Assembly (NCBI RefSeq): GCF_018390735.1
Contig: NZ_JAHBCL010000022.1
Location: 24,058-88,057 of the forward strand
Direction of reading: 5' to 3'
DNA: 64,000 nt
DNA from: Fusibacter paucivorans
Lineage (GTDB): Bacteria > Bacillota > Clostridia > Peptostreptococcales > Acidaminobacteraceae
Position 1 is the first letter of the stretch; each line of letters opens with the position of its first letter. Below the pieces are notes generated by a model. The model made no database searches and was not told where the DNA came from. It worked only from the letters and a program-made list of their open reading frames with translations. Made by a program: the position numbers and the translations under genes. Below are positions 8,174-16,431 of this stretch, piece by piece.

Positions 8174-9505
8174 TTGAAAATCGAACAGAGGTTAATAGAT
8201 GAGGTACGTACGCATTTGATGAATTATCGTGAAGATGCGAACGCCGTACAGGATGCGGTAAAGCATTCCAAAGCAATTTATAAAGGAGAACCTGTTCCCT
8301 ATTTGTATTTGCCGAGAATTTTTGATGCAGAGGATGTAGAGACGTTTCAGGAAGCTACAGAAACAATGGCGGCGCTCTGTGCGCATGTCATCAAGCTGTA
8401 CCAACAGGAACAAAGCATTCGAGACTTTTACCATTTTGATGAAAAGCTGGATGCCTTGATTAGATTGCCGCATTATTATGAGACGCAGGTGCCAATGGGG
8501 CGTTTTGATATTTTCTACTATGGTAATGGCGCATACCAGTTCTGTGAACTCAATGCAGATGGTGCTTCTGCCATGAATGAAGAATATGAGCTCAGTAAGA
8601 TATTGGCGCATACACGTGCGATGCGTGATTTTTCATTTGACGTGCAGCCGACAGCATGTGAGCTGTTTGACAGCTGGGTTTCAGAAGTCGCGGAGATCTA
8701 CGCGGACTATTCTATACAAACAAATCGCAAACAAGACCGCAATAAGCCAGTGAATGTTGCTATTGTAGATTTGCTGGATAAGGGAAGTCCAATTGAATTT
8801 GAAATGTTTAAGGAGGCGTTTGAACGCGCTGGCTATGCTTGTAAAATAGTTGATGCTCGATCACTCGCCTTTAAAGATGATCAGTTATGGGCGGAGGAAA
8901 TGGCAATCGATGTTATTTATCGCCGCCTTGTAACGAAGGATTTGATGGACGCCTATGATGAACTCGAAGATTTTGTAAAAGGTGTAAAGGCCAACGCTGC
9001 ATGTCTCATTGGCCCGATTAAAACACAGATTATTCACACGAAGCGTTTTTTTGAATTGCTCTATGCACCTGTTTTGCAGCCTTTTCTATCAGAGGAAGAA
9101 CAAGCATTTATTAAAGCGCACGTCCCGTATACGGCGCCCTTAACACGCAGTCAAGTGTTTATCGATTCGAAAGACGATTACATTATAAAGCCAGTGGACT
9201 ATTATGCTTCGAAAGGTGTTTGTGCCGGTAGGGATTATACGCCATCGGAATGGGCAATGCTCCTTGAAGATAAATATGATAACGGCTATGTTGTTCAGCG
9301 TTATTGCCCGTATGCACTTGTCGATAATGCCGTGCTAGTGGATGGCACGCTTCAAATGGAGACATTCAGGCATATTACGGGACTTTTCGTATACAATGGC
9401 AAGCTGAAAGGCATGTATTCACGCGCTGGACGCAATGCTATTATTTCAGGACTGCACGATGGTTTTACGCTGTCATCGCTAGTTGCAAAACCACTGCCGC
9501 TTTAG
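8174..9505 (+). CDS. ATP-grasp ligase, glutathionylspermidine-synthase-like
   Basis: About 443 residues. The C-terminal half has ATP-grasp features: DYIIKPVDYYASKGVCAG (nucleotide-binding Lys and glycine loop), GYVVQRYCP and a final ETFRHITGLFVYNGKL. The N-terminal part (RFDIFYYGNGAYQFCELNADGASAMNE) resembles glutathionylspermidine-synthase/circularly permuted ATP-grasp proteins, which join a carboxylate to an amine. I place the start at TTG 8174 because GAGGAG sits six bases before it. The in-frame ATG at 8147 has no ribosome site. Following a GCL-like enzyme, it plausibly adds the next residue to a gamma-glutamyl product. Whether that is glycine (glutathione) or something else is unknown. 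Confidence 0.78.
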   Translation: MKIEQRLIDEVRTHLMNYREDANAVQDAVKHSKAIYKGEPVPYLYLPRIFDAEDVETFQEATETMAALCAHVIKLYQQEQSIRDFYHFDEKLDALIRLPHYYETQVPMGRFDIFYYGNGAYQFCELNADGASAMNEEYELSKILAHTRAMRDFSFDVQPTACELFDSWVSEVAEIYADYSIQTNRKQDRNKPVNVAIVDLLDKGSPIEFEMFKEAFERAGYACKIVDARSLAFKDDQLWAEEMAIDVIYRRLVTKDLMDAYDELEDFVKGVKANAACLIGPIKTQIIHTKRFFELLYAPVLQPFLSEEEQAFIKAHVPYTAPLTRSQVFIDSKDDYIIKPVDYYASKGVCAGRDYTPSEWAMLLEDKYDNGYVVQRYCPYALVDNAVLVDGTLQMETFRHITGLFVYNGKLKGMYSRAGRNAIISGLHDGFTLSSLVAKPLPL

Positions 9506-9519
9506 GAGGATATGAAAAG

Positions 9520-10527
9520 ATGGATTACGGCATCCTCAGACTGCCACATCAAAACAGCCGCTATGACGAAGCTACAGAAAAGTTAATGGCACATGAACTT
9601 GCCATTGTGATGAACGGCATAGGTCAGGCTTATATTGCCAAAGGCTACCAGTCTTTTGGCAGCATTGAACTCTTTGTTTTTAACGTTTCAGAAGCACTGT
9701 CAGAACGCGTCTTTTCAGCGCTGGAACGGTTATCTTCACGTTTGGCACTATTTGAAATTTCAGGTGATTGGCTAAAACCTGTTGAATCGTATTGGTCACC
9801 TTACATGAGATCTGATTTTGCCAGTATTCTTAAATACAGCGGCAAAACCAATGAGGCTTTTACCGGAATGATGATTAATATAGGCATCTTTAGCAGTGAT
9901 TTTGCAGGAGACTTTAATATGCCGCTGACGGTTTTTGATCCGATGAGCGGACGCGGCACAACGCTCTATAAAGCATTGATGGTAGGGTATCATGCAACCG
10001 GCGTAGAACTCAACAAACAAGATGCCGTTGAAATGAATCAGTATGTAAAGCGGTACTTGAAGTATCACCATTATAAACATGAAACGCTGCACCAGACCAT
10101 TGTCAAAGACGGTAAACAATATGGGACGAAGTATACCATCACGACGGCGGATACCAAAGAACACTATAAAGCCGGTGAACAGCGTTCCTTGCAGTTTGCC
10201 AGCGGTGATACCGTTATGTCCAATCTGTACCATAAAAAACGACATGCACATGTGCTGGTAACTGACTTGCCATATGGTGTTCAGCATTCGGGGAAGGTTG
10301 TTATGACACTGCTTCAGAAGGCACTGCCGGTTTGGCATGCGATGCTGAAGACAGGCGGTGTTGCGGTCGTCGCTTATAACACCTATCATCTGGATCGAGC
10401 AGTACTCGTGGATGCGTTTAAGGCTGCTGGATACAACGTGATGACAGAGGCGCCTTACGATGATTTTGAACATTGGGTTGAACAAGCGGTCAACCGGGAT
10501 ATAATTGTGGCAAAATGTGAACGATAG
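9520..10527 (+). CDS. SAM-dependent methyltransferase (Trm11/N-methylase type)
   Basis: A 335-residue protein. The SAM-binding motif DPMSGRGTT is at residues 140-148 and the catalytic-type motif DLPYG at 249-253, typical of RNA guanine-N2 or nucleic-acid amino-methyltransferases. The N-terminal 130 residues could be a substrate-recognition region, but no THUMP domain is obvious. An AGGAGG site begins immediately after the upstream stop codon, 14 bases before this ATG, so the gene is co-transcribed with the two ligases. The target is unknown: it may be RNA by motif, or a small molecule by context. A bidirectional terminator follows. Confidence 0.75.
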   Translation: MDYGILRLPHQNSRYDEATEKLMAHELAIVMNGIGQAYIAKGYQSFGSIELFVFNVSEALSERVFSALERLSSRLALFEISGDWLKPVESYWSPYMRSDFASILKYSGKTNEAFTGMMINIGIFSSDFAGDFNMPLTVFDPMSGRGTTLYKALMVGYHATGVELNKQDAVEMNQYVKRYLKYHHYKHETLHQTIVKDGKQYGTKYTITTADTKEHYKAGEQRSLQFASGDTVMSNLYHKKRHAHVLVTDLPYGVQHSGKVVMTLLQKALPVWHAMLKTGGVAVVAYNTYHLDRAVLVDAFKAAGYNVMTEAPYDDFEHWVEQAVNRDIIVAKCER

Positions 10528-10539
10528 AATGCGCGTATA

Positions 10540-10580
10540 AAAGCGACTGAAATATTCTTTTAGAATAATCAGTCGCTTTC
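10540..10580. terminator. bidirectional terminator
   Basis: An 11-bp stem AAAGCGACTGA/TCAGTCGCTTT (10540-10550, 10569-10579) lies between convergent genes. Its right arm overlaps the stop codon of the Rrf2 gene. Confidence 0.8.
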
Positions 10581-11021
10581 TGTATTTTGTATTGAATCAC
10601 GGTTTAGAAGATCGCTTTTATTTTCAATAATATCCTGTAAAGTGAATTCCTGAAGAATGGCCTGAAACTCATTTTCAGCTTTGGAAATGACAAGTGATAT
10701 AAAGAGTTCCGTTCCCGTAGAAGGAACCGAATCATAGCTGGTGGACTGTGTTTCAAATGCTTGATATACACTTAAAACGGTTATTTTTGCAGGAGATTTA
10801 GTGATGCTGTAGCCACCGTAACGTCCGCCAAAGGAACGAACCAGTTTGGCCTTCATCAATTTGGCTAATATTTTCCGAACCGCAGTTGGATCTTCACCAA
10901 GTAAGCCGGCAATATAGTTGCTTTTCAAAATTGTATCTGACTCAGCCATTAATGCCATTGCTCTCAATGCCACATGAAACCATTTTGGACCTAAATCACC
11001 GGATTGAGTGACGATTTGCAT
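10569..11021 (-). CDS. Rrf2 family transcriptional regulator
   Basis: 150 residues with an N-terminal winged helix (FHVALRAMALMAESD, then SNYIAGLLGEDPTAVRKILAKLMKAKLVRS and GGRYGGYSI). The three-cysteine Fe-S motif seen in IscR/NsrR-type members is absent: there are no cysteines in the usual 90-110 region. It is more like the Fe-S-free YwnA/CymR-type branch that binds small molecules or partner proteins. It is divergent from an esterase gene, across a 256-base region with its own sigma-A promoter, so it may regulate itself and the esterase. Confidence 0.85.
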   Translation of the reverse strand: MQIVTQSGDLGPKWFHVALRAMALMAESDTILKSNYIAGLLGEDPTAVRKILAKLMKAKLVRSFGGRYGGYSITKSPAKITVLSVYQAFETQSTSYDSVPSTGTELFISLVISKAENEFQAILQEFTLQDIIENKSDLLNRDSIQNTESD

Positions 11022-11069
11022 ATAAATGCTCCTTTTTGTCGGGATAATACCAAGTAAATGTGCAGGACT

Positions 11070-11098
11070 ATTATAAACTGATTAACTTTTAATTGCAA
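11070..11098 (-). promoter_or_regulatory. sigma-A promoter of the Rrf2 gene
   Basis: Minus strand: TTGCAA (11098-11093), 17 bases, TATAAT (11075-11070). The start codon lies about 50 bases downstream. A weaker plus-strand candidate for the esterase is TTGACG (11159-11164) with TAAACT 17 bases later. Confidence 0.7.
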
Positions 11099-11277
11099 TA
11101 GAGGCTACAAGAAACGCCAAACGATGAATTGAAAATTAAATATTTATTGTCAAATAGATTGACGAATTAATTCAGAAGGGTTAAACTTTAAATGTGCAAA
11201 AAAAATCACAAATAAATCGCATTTTTAGCGTGTGCTGGTTTAAGTTTTTATTCCCTAGACAATGAATGGAGGTAGAA

Positions 11278-12210
11278 ATGGCGTTTTCTTTAGATCCAGA
11301 AATAAAGGCACTGCTTTCAAAGAGTGCACAAAGTGCAACTTCAATTGAACGAGGCGATTGGCAAACTATTCGGGCGACATACAGTGCGATGTGGAATGCG
11401 ATGGCTGCAGTTGCCCCAAAATATCCTGATGTGGAAAGAAAGTCATTTTCAGTTATGGTAAAAGACGGTACGATGATTGATCTTAGATGGTATACAAAAA
11501 AGGGATCGAATCCCGGGTCTGCTGTCGTCTATGCACATGGCGGCGGGAAGATACTTGGCAGTGTGGAGGGTCACGATTCTATTGTCGCTAATTATGTTAG
11601 CCAAAGCGGTGTGCCGTTTTTATCTGTAGAATACAGGCTTGCACCTGAATATCCGGGCGCTGTTTGTACAGAAGATACTTATGCAACTTGTGTTTGGCTT
11701 GCCGAACATGCCTCAGAACTTGGCGTTGATCCGACAAGGATTGCTGTTGCCGGTGACAGTGGCGGTGCAGGGATTATGGCAGGTGTTGCTATTTTAGCAC
11801 GAGATCAAGGTTTTTCGCTGGCAAAGCAAATACTCATTTACCCAATGCTTGACGATCGCACAGTTGAACCGGATCCGCTGATGGTGCCTTTCCTTTCGTG
11901 GTCATACGACAATAACTATACAGCTTGGTACGCAATTATCGGGGATGACGTGGGTGGTGATCATGTTTCGCCCATCGTTTCACCAGCCCGCAATAAAAAC
12001 TTTGAAGGATTGGCACCGACTTATTTAGAAGTTGGTGAACTCGATATCTTCAGAGATGAAACCGTTCAGTATGCTTCAAAACTCTGGCAGGCAGGCGTTT
12101 CGGTTGAGCTGCATGTTCATCCGGGATGCAATCATGGGTATGATGCAACGCCCATTCAAGTTGCAAAGCGGGTAATGCAAGATCGCATACGTGTAATTGA
12201 AGCGATATAA
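11278..12210 (+). CDS. alpha/beta hydrolase, HSL-type esterase
   Basis: About 310 residues of the hormone-sensitive-lipase (family IV) esterase group. The oxyanion motif HGGG (in VVYAHGGGKILG) and nucleophile elbow GDSGG (VAGDSGGAGIM) are clear. The later acid is probably in VGELDIFRDE and the His in HPGCNHGYD. No signal peptide, so cytosolic. I use the ATG at 11278 because GGAGGT lies just before it and inside the alternative 11266 start. It is divergently transcribed from the Rrf2 regulator. The natural ester substrate is not predictable. The terminator at 12315 is about 100 bases downstream. Confidence 0.88.
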   Translation: MAFSLDPEIKALLSKSAQSATSIERGDWQTIRATYSAMWNAMAAVAPKYPDVERKSFSVMVKDGTMIDLRWYTKKGSNPGSAVVYAHGGGKILGSVEGHDSIVANYVSQSGVPFLSVEYRLAPEYPGAVCTEDTYATCVWLAEHASELGVDPTRIAVAGDSGGAGIMAGVAILARDQGFSLAKQILIYPMLDDRTVEPDPLMVPFLSWSYDNNYTAWYAIIGDDVGGDHVSPIVSPARNKNFEGLAPTYLEVGELDIFRDETVQYASKLWQAGVSVELHVHPGCNHGYDATPIQVAKRVMQDRIRVIEAI

Positions 12211-12314
12211 GTGTGTAGAAGCTTTATAAACACAAAAGCAGCTATGCTTATCACTCAAAAAAATGTATCAATTGCGAATAAATGAATAATGGCTTAGCTT
12301 AAGTTATAAAGCTG

Positions 12315-12354
12315 GGGAATGGAATCATCATCGATTCTATTCCCTTATTTTTAT
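12315..12354 (+). terminator. intrinsic terminator after esterase
   Basis: A 12-bp stem GGGAATGGAATC/GATTCTATTCCC (12315-12326, 12333-12344) is followed by TTATTTTT. It separates the esterase from the two-component operon. Confidence 0.8.
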
Positions 12355-12495
12355 GAAAATTAAGATCAAAAAACAAATGATTTACCGTCGCGAATTCAGA
12401 TTAATGGTAGAATAGTGATGAACGGCGTCTGCGTGTATCTTATTTATGGGGGGAAAATGCAGCGTTAAAGTATGACATGGGATGGGGGTGTCCAC

Positions 12496-14667
12496 GTGTT
12501 TAAAAGTTTGAAAATCAGAATACCGGTGGTTATATTGCTTTACGTCTTATCGGTGATTTTTGTCAGTTCATTCATCATTCTTCACACCGTACGCGTACAT
12601 TCGATTAATGAGGCGCTAAACAAGAACAGCGTTATCTCAGAAACCATTAACGAAAAAATTGCACTCTATTTGGAGAGTGCAAAAAAGACTATCGTTACAG
12701 CCGGTAATTTTTCAAGTCACAGTCTATCTGATGAAGAAAAAATCAAAGAAGAGCTTTCGCGTATTTATGACAACTACGATTATTTTGATTTAATTTTCTA
12801 CATGGACAAAGATGGAAAGCTTATTTTTTCGAAACCGATCAATGAAAATGCCATTGAACGCTATGAGTATACGGATCGTGACTACTATCAGTATATTATG
12901 GCAAACGGCGAGCCCTATATCAGTCGGCTCTATATCAGCCGCGTTTTGGGACAGCCGCATTTTGTCGTGGCAGCCCCTATCTTTGATGAAAATCATAACA
13001 TATCAGGGCTGATTGCCGCAGGGATTCCACTGGAGAATATCAAAAATGTCATTGCATACAAGGAACGGGATTTTAACGGCGATTTTTGGGTGGTTGATTC
13101 TTACGGCGCGCTTATCGTCGGTCCGGAATCAGCAGAAGCCCTGCCGGATGGTGAACAAATAGGCTATATGGCGGACAATCCCGTTACACTAGAAGGGCAG
13201 GAGACATCGCTCTACGGTGTGCTTGCGGACAAGCTCGTCGGCATTGGGGAAACAAAAAAGAACGGTCAGATGTATTACGAAGCCATCACATACGTGGAGA
13301 ACACCGGGTGGATGGTTATGGTTGAACAGAGTGAAGCGGTCATTCTGCAGGATACCCAGAAAATTATGGATCGCCTGATGTCCATTTCAATTTTTACCGT
13401 CATTGTCAGTTTGTTTTTAGGCCTGTTGCTGGCATACAGCATCACACTTCCGATTGAGAGCCTTGTGAGTAAAGTGCGAAAACTGAGTTATAGCGGTTAT
13501 GCACCAACACTCTTTGAACATCAGTCTAACGGTGAAATCGGTGAGCTGTACGATGCCTTTAAAGATATGACGGTACAGCTTGACAATAAAGTCGTCGAAC
13601 TGGAAGCGTCTATTAAACGGGAATTTAACCTACAGCAGTATTTGAACAACATCTTGATGAGTGCGGGCAATGGTGTTCTCGCCATTGATGCCAATCGCGA
13701 AATTACTTTATTCAATCATGCGCTTGAAAACATCACAGGGTTATGGAAGCGCGACTACGTGCACTTCCCTTGTGAAACGCTGTCGCAGGCGATCAAAATA
13801 GACCTTGGCGGCATTATTGACGAATATGAGAAAAATAATGACAATACCGCAAACTATGAGCAGGTGCTCATTCGCAATCAACAGGAATCCATTCATTGTC
13901 GAATCAACATCTCTTCCGTTGCCAATGCGAAGGGAGATGTCGTCGGTTACGTCTTCCTCATTCAGGATACGGAAAAAGAGAAAATGCTGGATGAAGAGCT
14001 GAAACGTGAAGATCGCATTAGCATTCTCGGCGAATTCACATCATCAATTATTCATGAAATTGGCAACCCGCTTTCGGGGCTCAGCAATTTGCTGGAACTT
14101 TTCCGAAACGACGACGTTACAGAAGAAGAAAAAGAACACATCCTCGATTTGTTTGAGAAGGAACTGAAAGATCTCAATGATATTGTTCTAAACTATTTAA
14201 ACTTTGCGCGGCAGAATAAAAGCGGCAGTACTGTTGTGAATCTTGGCAAAATCGTTGATGAAGCAGTTAATATTTTGAAAATGGAACTCATCAATCATAA
14301 CATCAGCATTCGCAGAAATTCTGACAGTGAACATATTGAAATCAAAGTCAATCGCCGCGGCTTAAAACAAACGCTGATTAATATTATGAAAAATTCCATA
14401 CAGGCTATTCGAGATGAGGGCAGCATCAGTATTACGCTCAGAAAGCGCGGGGAAATGGTAGAAATTATCATACGAGATACGGGTGTCGGCATTCAAGAAG
14501 CGGATATTAACAATATCTTCGAACCGTTTTATTCGACGAAGCAATCCGGCAATGGGCTCGGTCTATCCATTGCTTATAAAATCATACGCGACATGGATGG
14601 TGAAATTGCCGTCGAAAGTAAGTTAGGCGTCGGGACGACGTTTACAATATCATTGCCAATGGCTTAG
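12496..14667 (+). CDS. Cache-HAMP-PAS sensor histidine kinase (NtrB/DctB-like)
   Basis: A 723-residue membrane kinase. TM1 is at about 9-31. An extracellular double-Cache domain spans about 35-285 (RDYYQYIMANGEPYIS and AAPIFDENHNISGLIAAGI are typical). TM2 is near 300-318, HAMP about 320-370 and PAS about 385-490. The H-box HEIGNPLSG has the phospho-acceptor His near 520, and the ATPase domain shows N (NIMKNSIQAI), DTGVGI and GNGLGL. The start is GTG 12496, with GGGGGTG six bases ahead; the ATG at 12472 lacks a site. With the sigma-54 regulator and carboxylate permease downstream, it probably senses an external organic acid. Confidence 0.92.
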   Translation: MFKSLKIRIPVVILLYVLSVIFVSSFIILHTVRVHSINEALNKNSVISETINEKIALYLESAKKTIVTAGNFSSHSLSDEEKIKEELSRIYDNYDYFDLIFYMDKDGKLIFSKPINENAIERYEYTDRDYYQYIMANGEPYISRLYISRVLGQPHFVVAAPIFDENHNISGLIAAGIPLENIKNVIAYKERDFNGDFWVVDSYGALIVGPESAEALPDGEQIGYMADNPVTLEGQETSLYGVLADKLVGIGETKKNGQMYYEAITYVENTGWMVMVEQSEAVILQDTQKIMDRLMSISIFTVIVSLFLGLLLAYSITLPIESLVSKVRKLSYSGYAPTLFEHQSNGEIGELYDAFKDMTVQLDNKVVELEASIKREFNLQQYLNNILMSAGNGVLAIDANREITLFNHALENITGLWKRDYVHFPCETLSQAIKIDLGGIIDEYEKNNDNTANYEQVLIRNQQESIHCRINISSVANAKGDVVGYVFLIQDTEKEKMLDEELKREDRISILGEFTSSIIHEIGNPLSGLSNLLELFRNDDVTEEEKEHILDLFEKELKDLNDIVLNYLNFARQNKSGSTVVNLGKIVDEAVNILKMELINHNISIRRNSDSEHIEIKVNRRGLKQTLINIMKNSIQAIRDEGSISITLRKRGEMVEIIIRDTGVGIQEADINNIFEPFYSTKQSGNGLGLSIAYKIIRDMDGEIAVESKLGVGTTFTISLPMA

Positions 14668-14679
14668 GGGGGGCGAAAC

Positions 14680-16005
14680 GTGAAAATATTGATTATTGAC
14701 GACGAGGAGAGTATTCGATATTCATTGGGATTAAAGCTTTCGAAGATCGAAGGCGTAGAACTGTTAATGGCGGGAACAGGCGAAGAAGGACTCGAAATAT
14801 TAAAGCGGGAAGCGATCAAACTTGCCATCATTGACATTAAATTGCCAGGCATTGACGGCATTGAAGTATTGAAGCAAATTAATCAGATCAAAATTGACAC
14901 GGTTGTCATTATGATTACGTATATGAGTGAGGTAAGACTTGCGGTCAAAGCGATGAAAATGGGCGCCTATGATTACTACACAAAGCCTTTTTCGCTGTCT
15001 GAGATTAAAAAGTCGGTTGAAAGCGTGCTAGCATTTATTCAAAAGCGTTCTGAAATCGAAGTTGATCAATCAGGCATCAATGGATTTATCGGTTCGGATG
15101 AGAGCATTCTTCAAATCAAGGACACCGTTAAACGCATTGTGAACAGCGGAATCAATACCAATATTCTCATTCAGGGAGAAAGCGGTTCCGGTAAAGAAGT
15201 GATCGCCAAATACATTTACGACAGTTTTGGCAGTAATCGACCCTATGTGGCGCTGAACTGTGCAGCCGTCCCCAAATCGTTGCAGGAGAGTATTCTCTTT
15301 GGCTACGAAAAAGGTGCTTTTACCGAAGCGAGAGAACAGCGAATCGGCCTGCTCGAAAAAGCAAATGGCGGCATTCTATTTCTTGACGAAATTGGCGATA
15401 TGGATCTTGATCTTCAGGCAAAACTATTGCGCGTCCTTGAGAACAAACAGTTTAAGCGCGTCGGGGGTACAGACGATATTGCCTTTGAAGCGATGGTTAT
15501 ATCGGCAACCAATAAAAAGATTCGCGAAGAGATCACCTATGATCATTTCAGACTCGATCTTTATTATCGGCTAAATATTATTCCGATCAATGTTATACCA
15601 CTCAGGCAACGGCGTCAGGATATTCCGCTGCTGGTTTCACATTTTATCGATTACTATCAGCAGAAAATGAATACATCCATTATCGGCGTGACAGATGAAG
15701 CGATGGCGCTTTTAACCTCCTATGAATGGCTTGGCAATGTCAGAGAACTTAAAAATACCATCGAACGGATTATGATTCTCTCTGACAGACGGTACATTGA
15801 CGTGGATGACCTGCCTAAAGATGTATTTTTTGAAGTTGGCAGCAACACTGGTATGGATGGCAATCTTGAAAATGCAGAACGGGAAGTGATTGTTCAGAGC
15901 CTCGCGAAAAATCAGTACAACATTACGAAAACAGCGAATGATTTAGGTATTTCAAGGACGACACTTCGCAATAAAATGGAAAAATACCGTATTGATAAAC
16001 CTTAA
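14680..16005 (+). CDS. sigma-54-dependent response regulator (NtrC family)
   Basis: 441 residues, GTG start, 12 bases after the kinase. The receiver domain is at 1-120 with phospho-acceptor Asp52 (IIDIKLPG) and conserved Lys102. The AAA+ domain spans about 135-370 with Walker A GESGSGKE (166-173), Walker B GGILFLDE (230-237) and an arginine-finger region. A Fis-type helix-turn-helix occupies about 400-436 (ITKTANDLGISRTTLRNKM). The sigma-54-contact loop reads GAFTEA (212-217) rather than canonical GAFTGA. A good sigma-54 promoter lies 290 bases downstream, before the permease, which is the obvious target. Confidence 0.92.
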   Translation: MKILIIDDEESIRYSLGLKLSKIEGVELLMAGTGEEGLEILKREAIKLAIIDIKLPGIDGIEVLKQINQIKIDTVVIMITYMSEVRLAVKAMKMGAYDYYTKPFSLSEIKKSVESVLAFIQKRSEIEVDQSGINGFIGSDESILQIKDTVKRIVNSGINTNILIQGESGSGKEVIAKYIYDSFGSNRPYVALNCAAVPKSLQESILFGYEKGAFTEAREQRIGLLEKANGGILFLDEIGDMDLDLQAKLLRVLENKQFKRVGGTDDIAFEAMVISATNKKIREEITYDHFRLDLYYRLNIIPINVIPLRQRRQDIPLLVSHFIDYYQQKMNTSIIGVTDEAMALLTSYEWLGNVRELKNTIERIMILSDRRYIDVDDLPKDVFFEVGSNTGMDGNLENAEREVIVQSLAKNQYNITKTANDLGISRTTLRNKMEKYRIDKP

Positions 16006-16150
16006 AAAGCCATTAGGATGCGATCATTTCATAGGAAATTGATATTGTGCATCGTGAAATGGCTGTCAAGAACAACGATAAGGGAATGGCTAACGAAAAG
16101 GCAAGTTGATTTAGATAACAACTTTATAAAGCATTGATATTTGACAGGGC

Positions 16151-16197
16151 AGTGGCTGAAAATTGACCGGAGTGGTTTATTTTTAGCCACTTTTTTT
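16151..16197 (+). terminator. intrinsic terminator after response regulator
   Basis: AGTGGCT (16151-16157) pairs with AGCCACT (16185-16191), extended by A/T pairs, and is followed by seven T residues. It isolates the two-component genes from the permease promoter. Confidence 0.75.
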
Positions 16198-16290
16198 GTT
16201 GCGAATGATGCGGTTTTCAATTGACCTGAATCTGGTTCAAACCTTTGGAAAATCAATAACCAAGGGGGAAAACAAATGTTGTTTGAAAGA

Positions 16291-16308
16291 CTGGCATCAA
16301 ATTTGCGA
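16291..16308 (+). promoter_or_regulatory. sigma-54 (-24/-12) promoter
   Basis: CTGGCATCAAATTTGCGA contains the GG (16293-16294) and GC (16305-16306) doublets exactly 10 bases apart, in the TGGCA/TTGC context. It lies 125 bases before the permease ATG and just downstream of the NtrC-type regulator. A possible activator site is TTGACC-N8-GGTTCAA (about 16220-16241), an imperfect inverted repeat 50-70 bases upstream. Confidence 0.82.
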
Positions 16309-16431
16309 AATATATAAGTATGGCGCGGGGAGGTGTTATAGGGCGCCGCTTTCCACAGCATTATTGTGATAGGGGAAGAAATCAAGCACTGCATTTATCG
16401 ACATTATAAAGTTTTTTGGAGGGGGTTTCAT

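Noticed and set aside
9796..10485. 229-codon minus-strand frame opposite the methyltransferase
   Set aside because: Lies wholly inside the well-supported methyltransferase, with unnatural composition.
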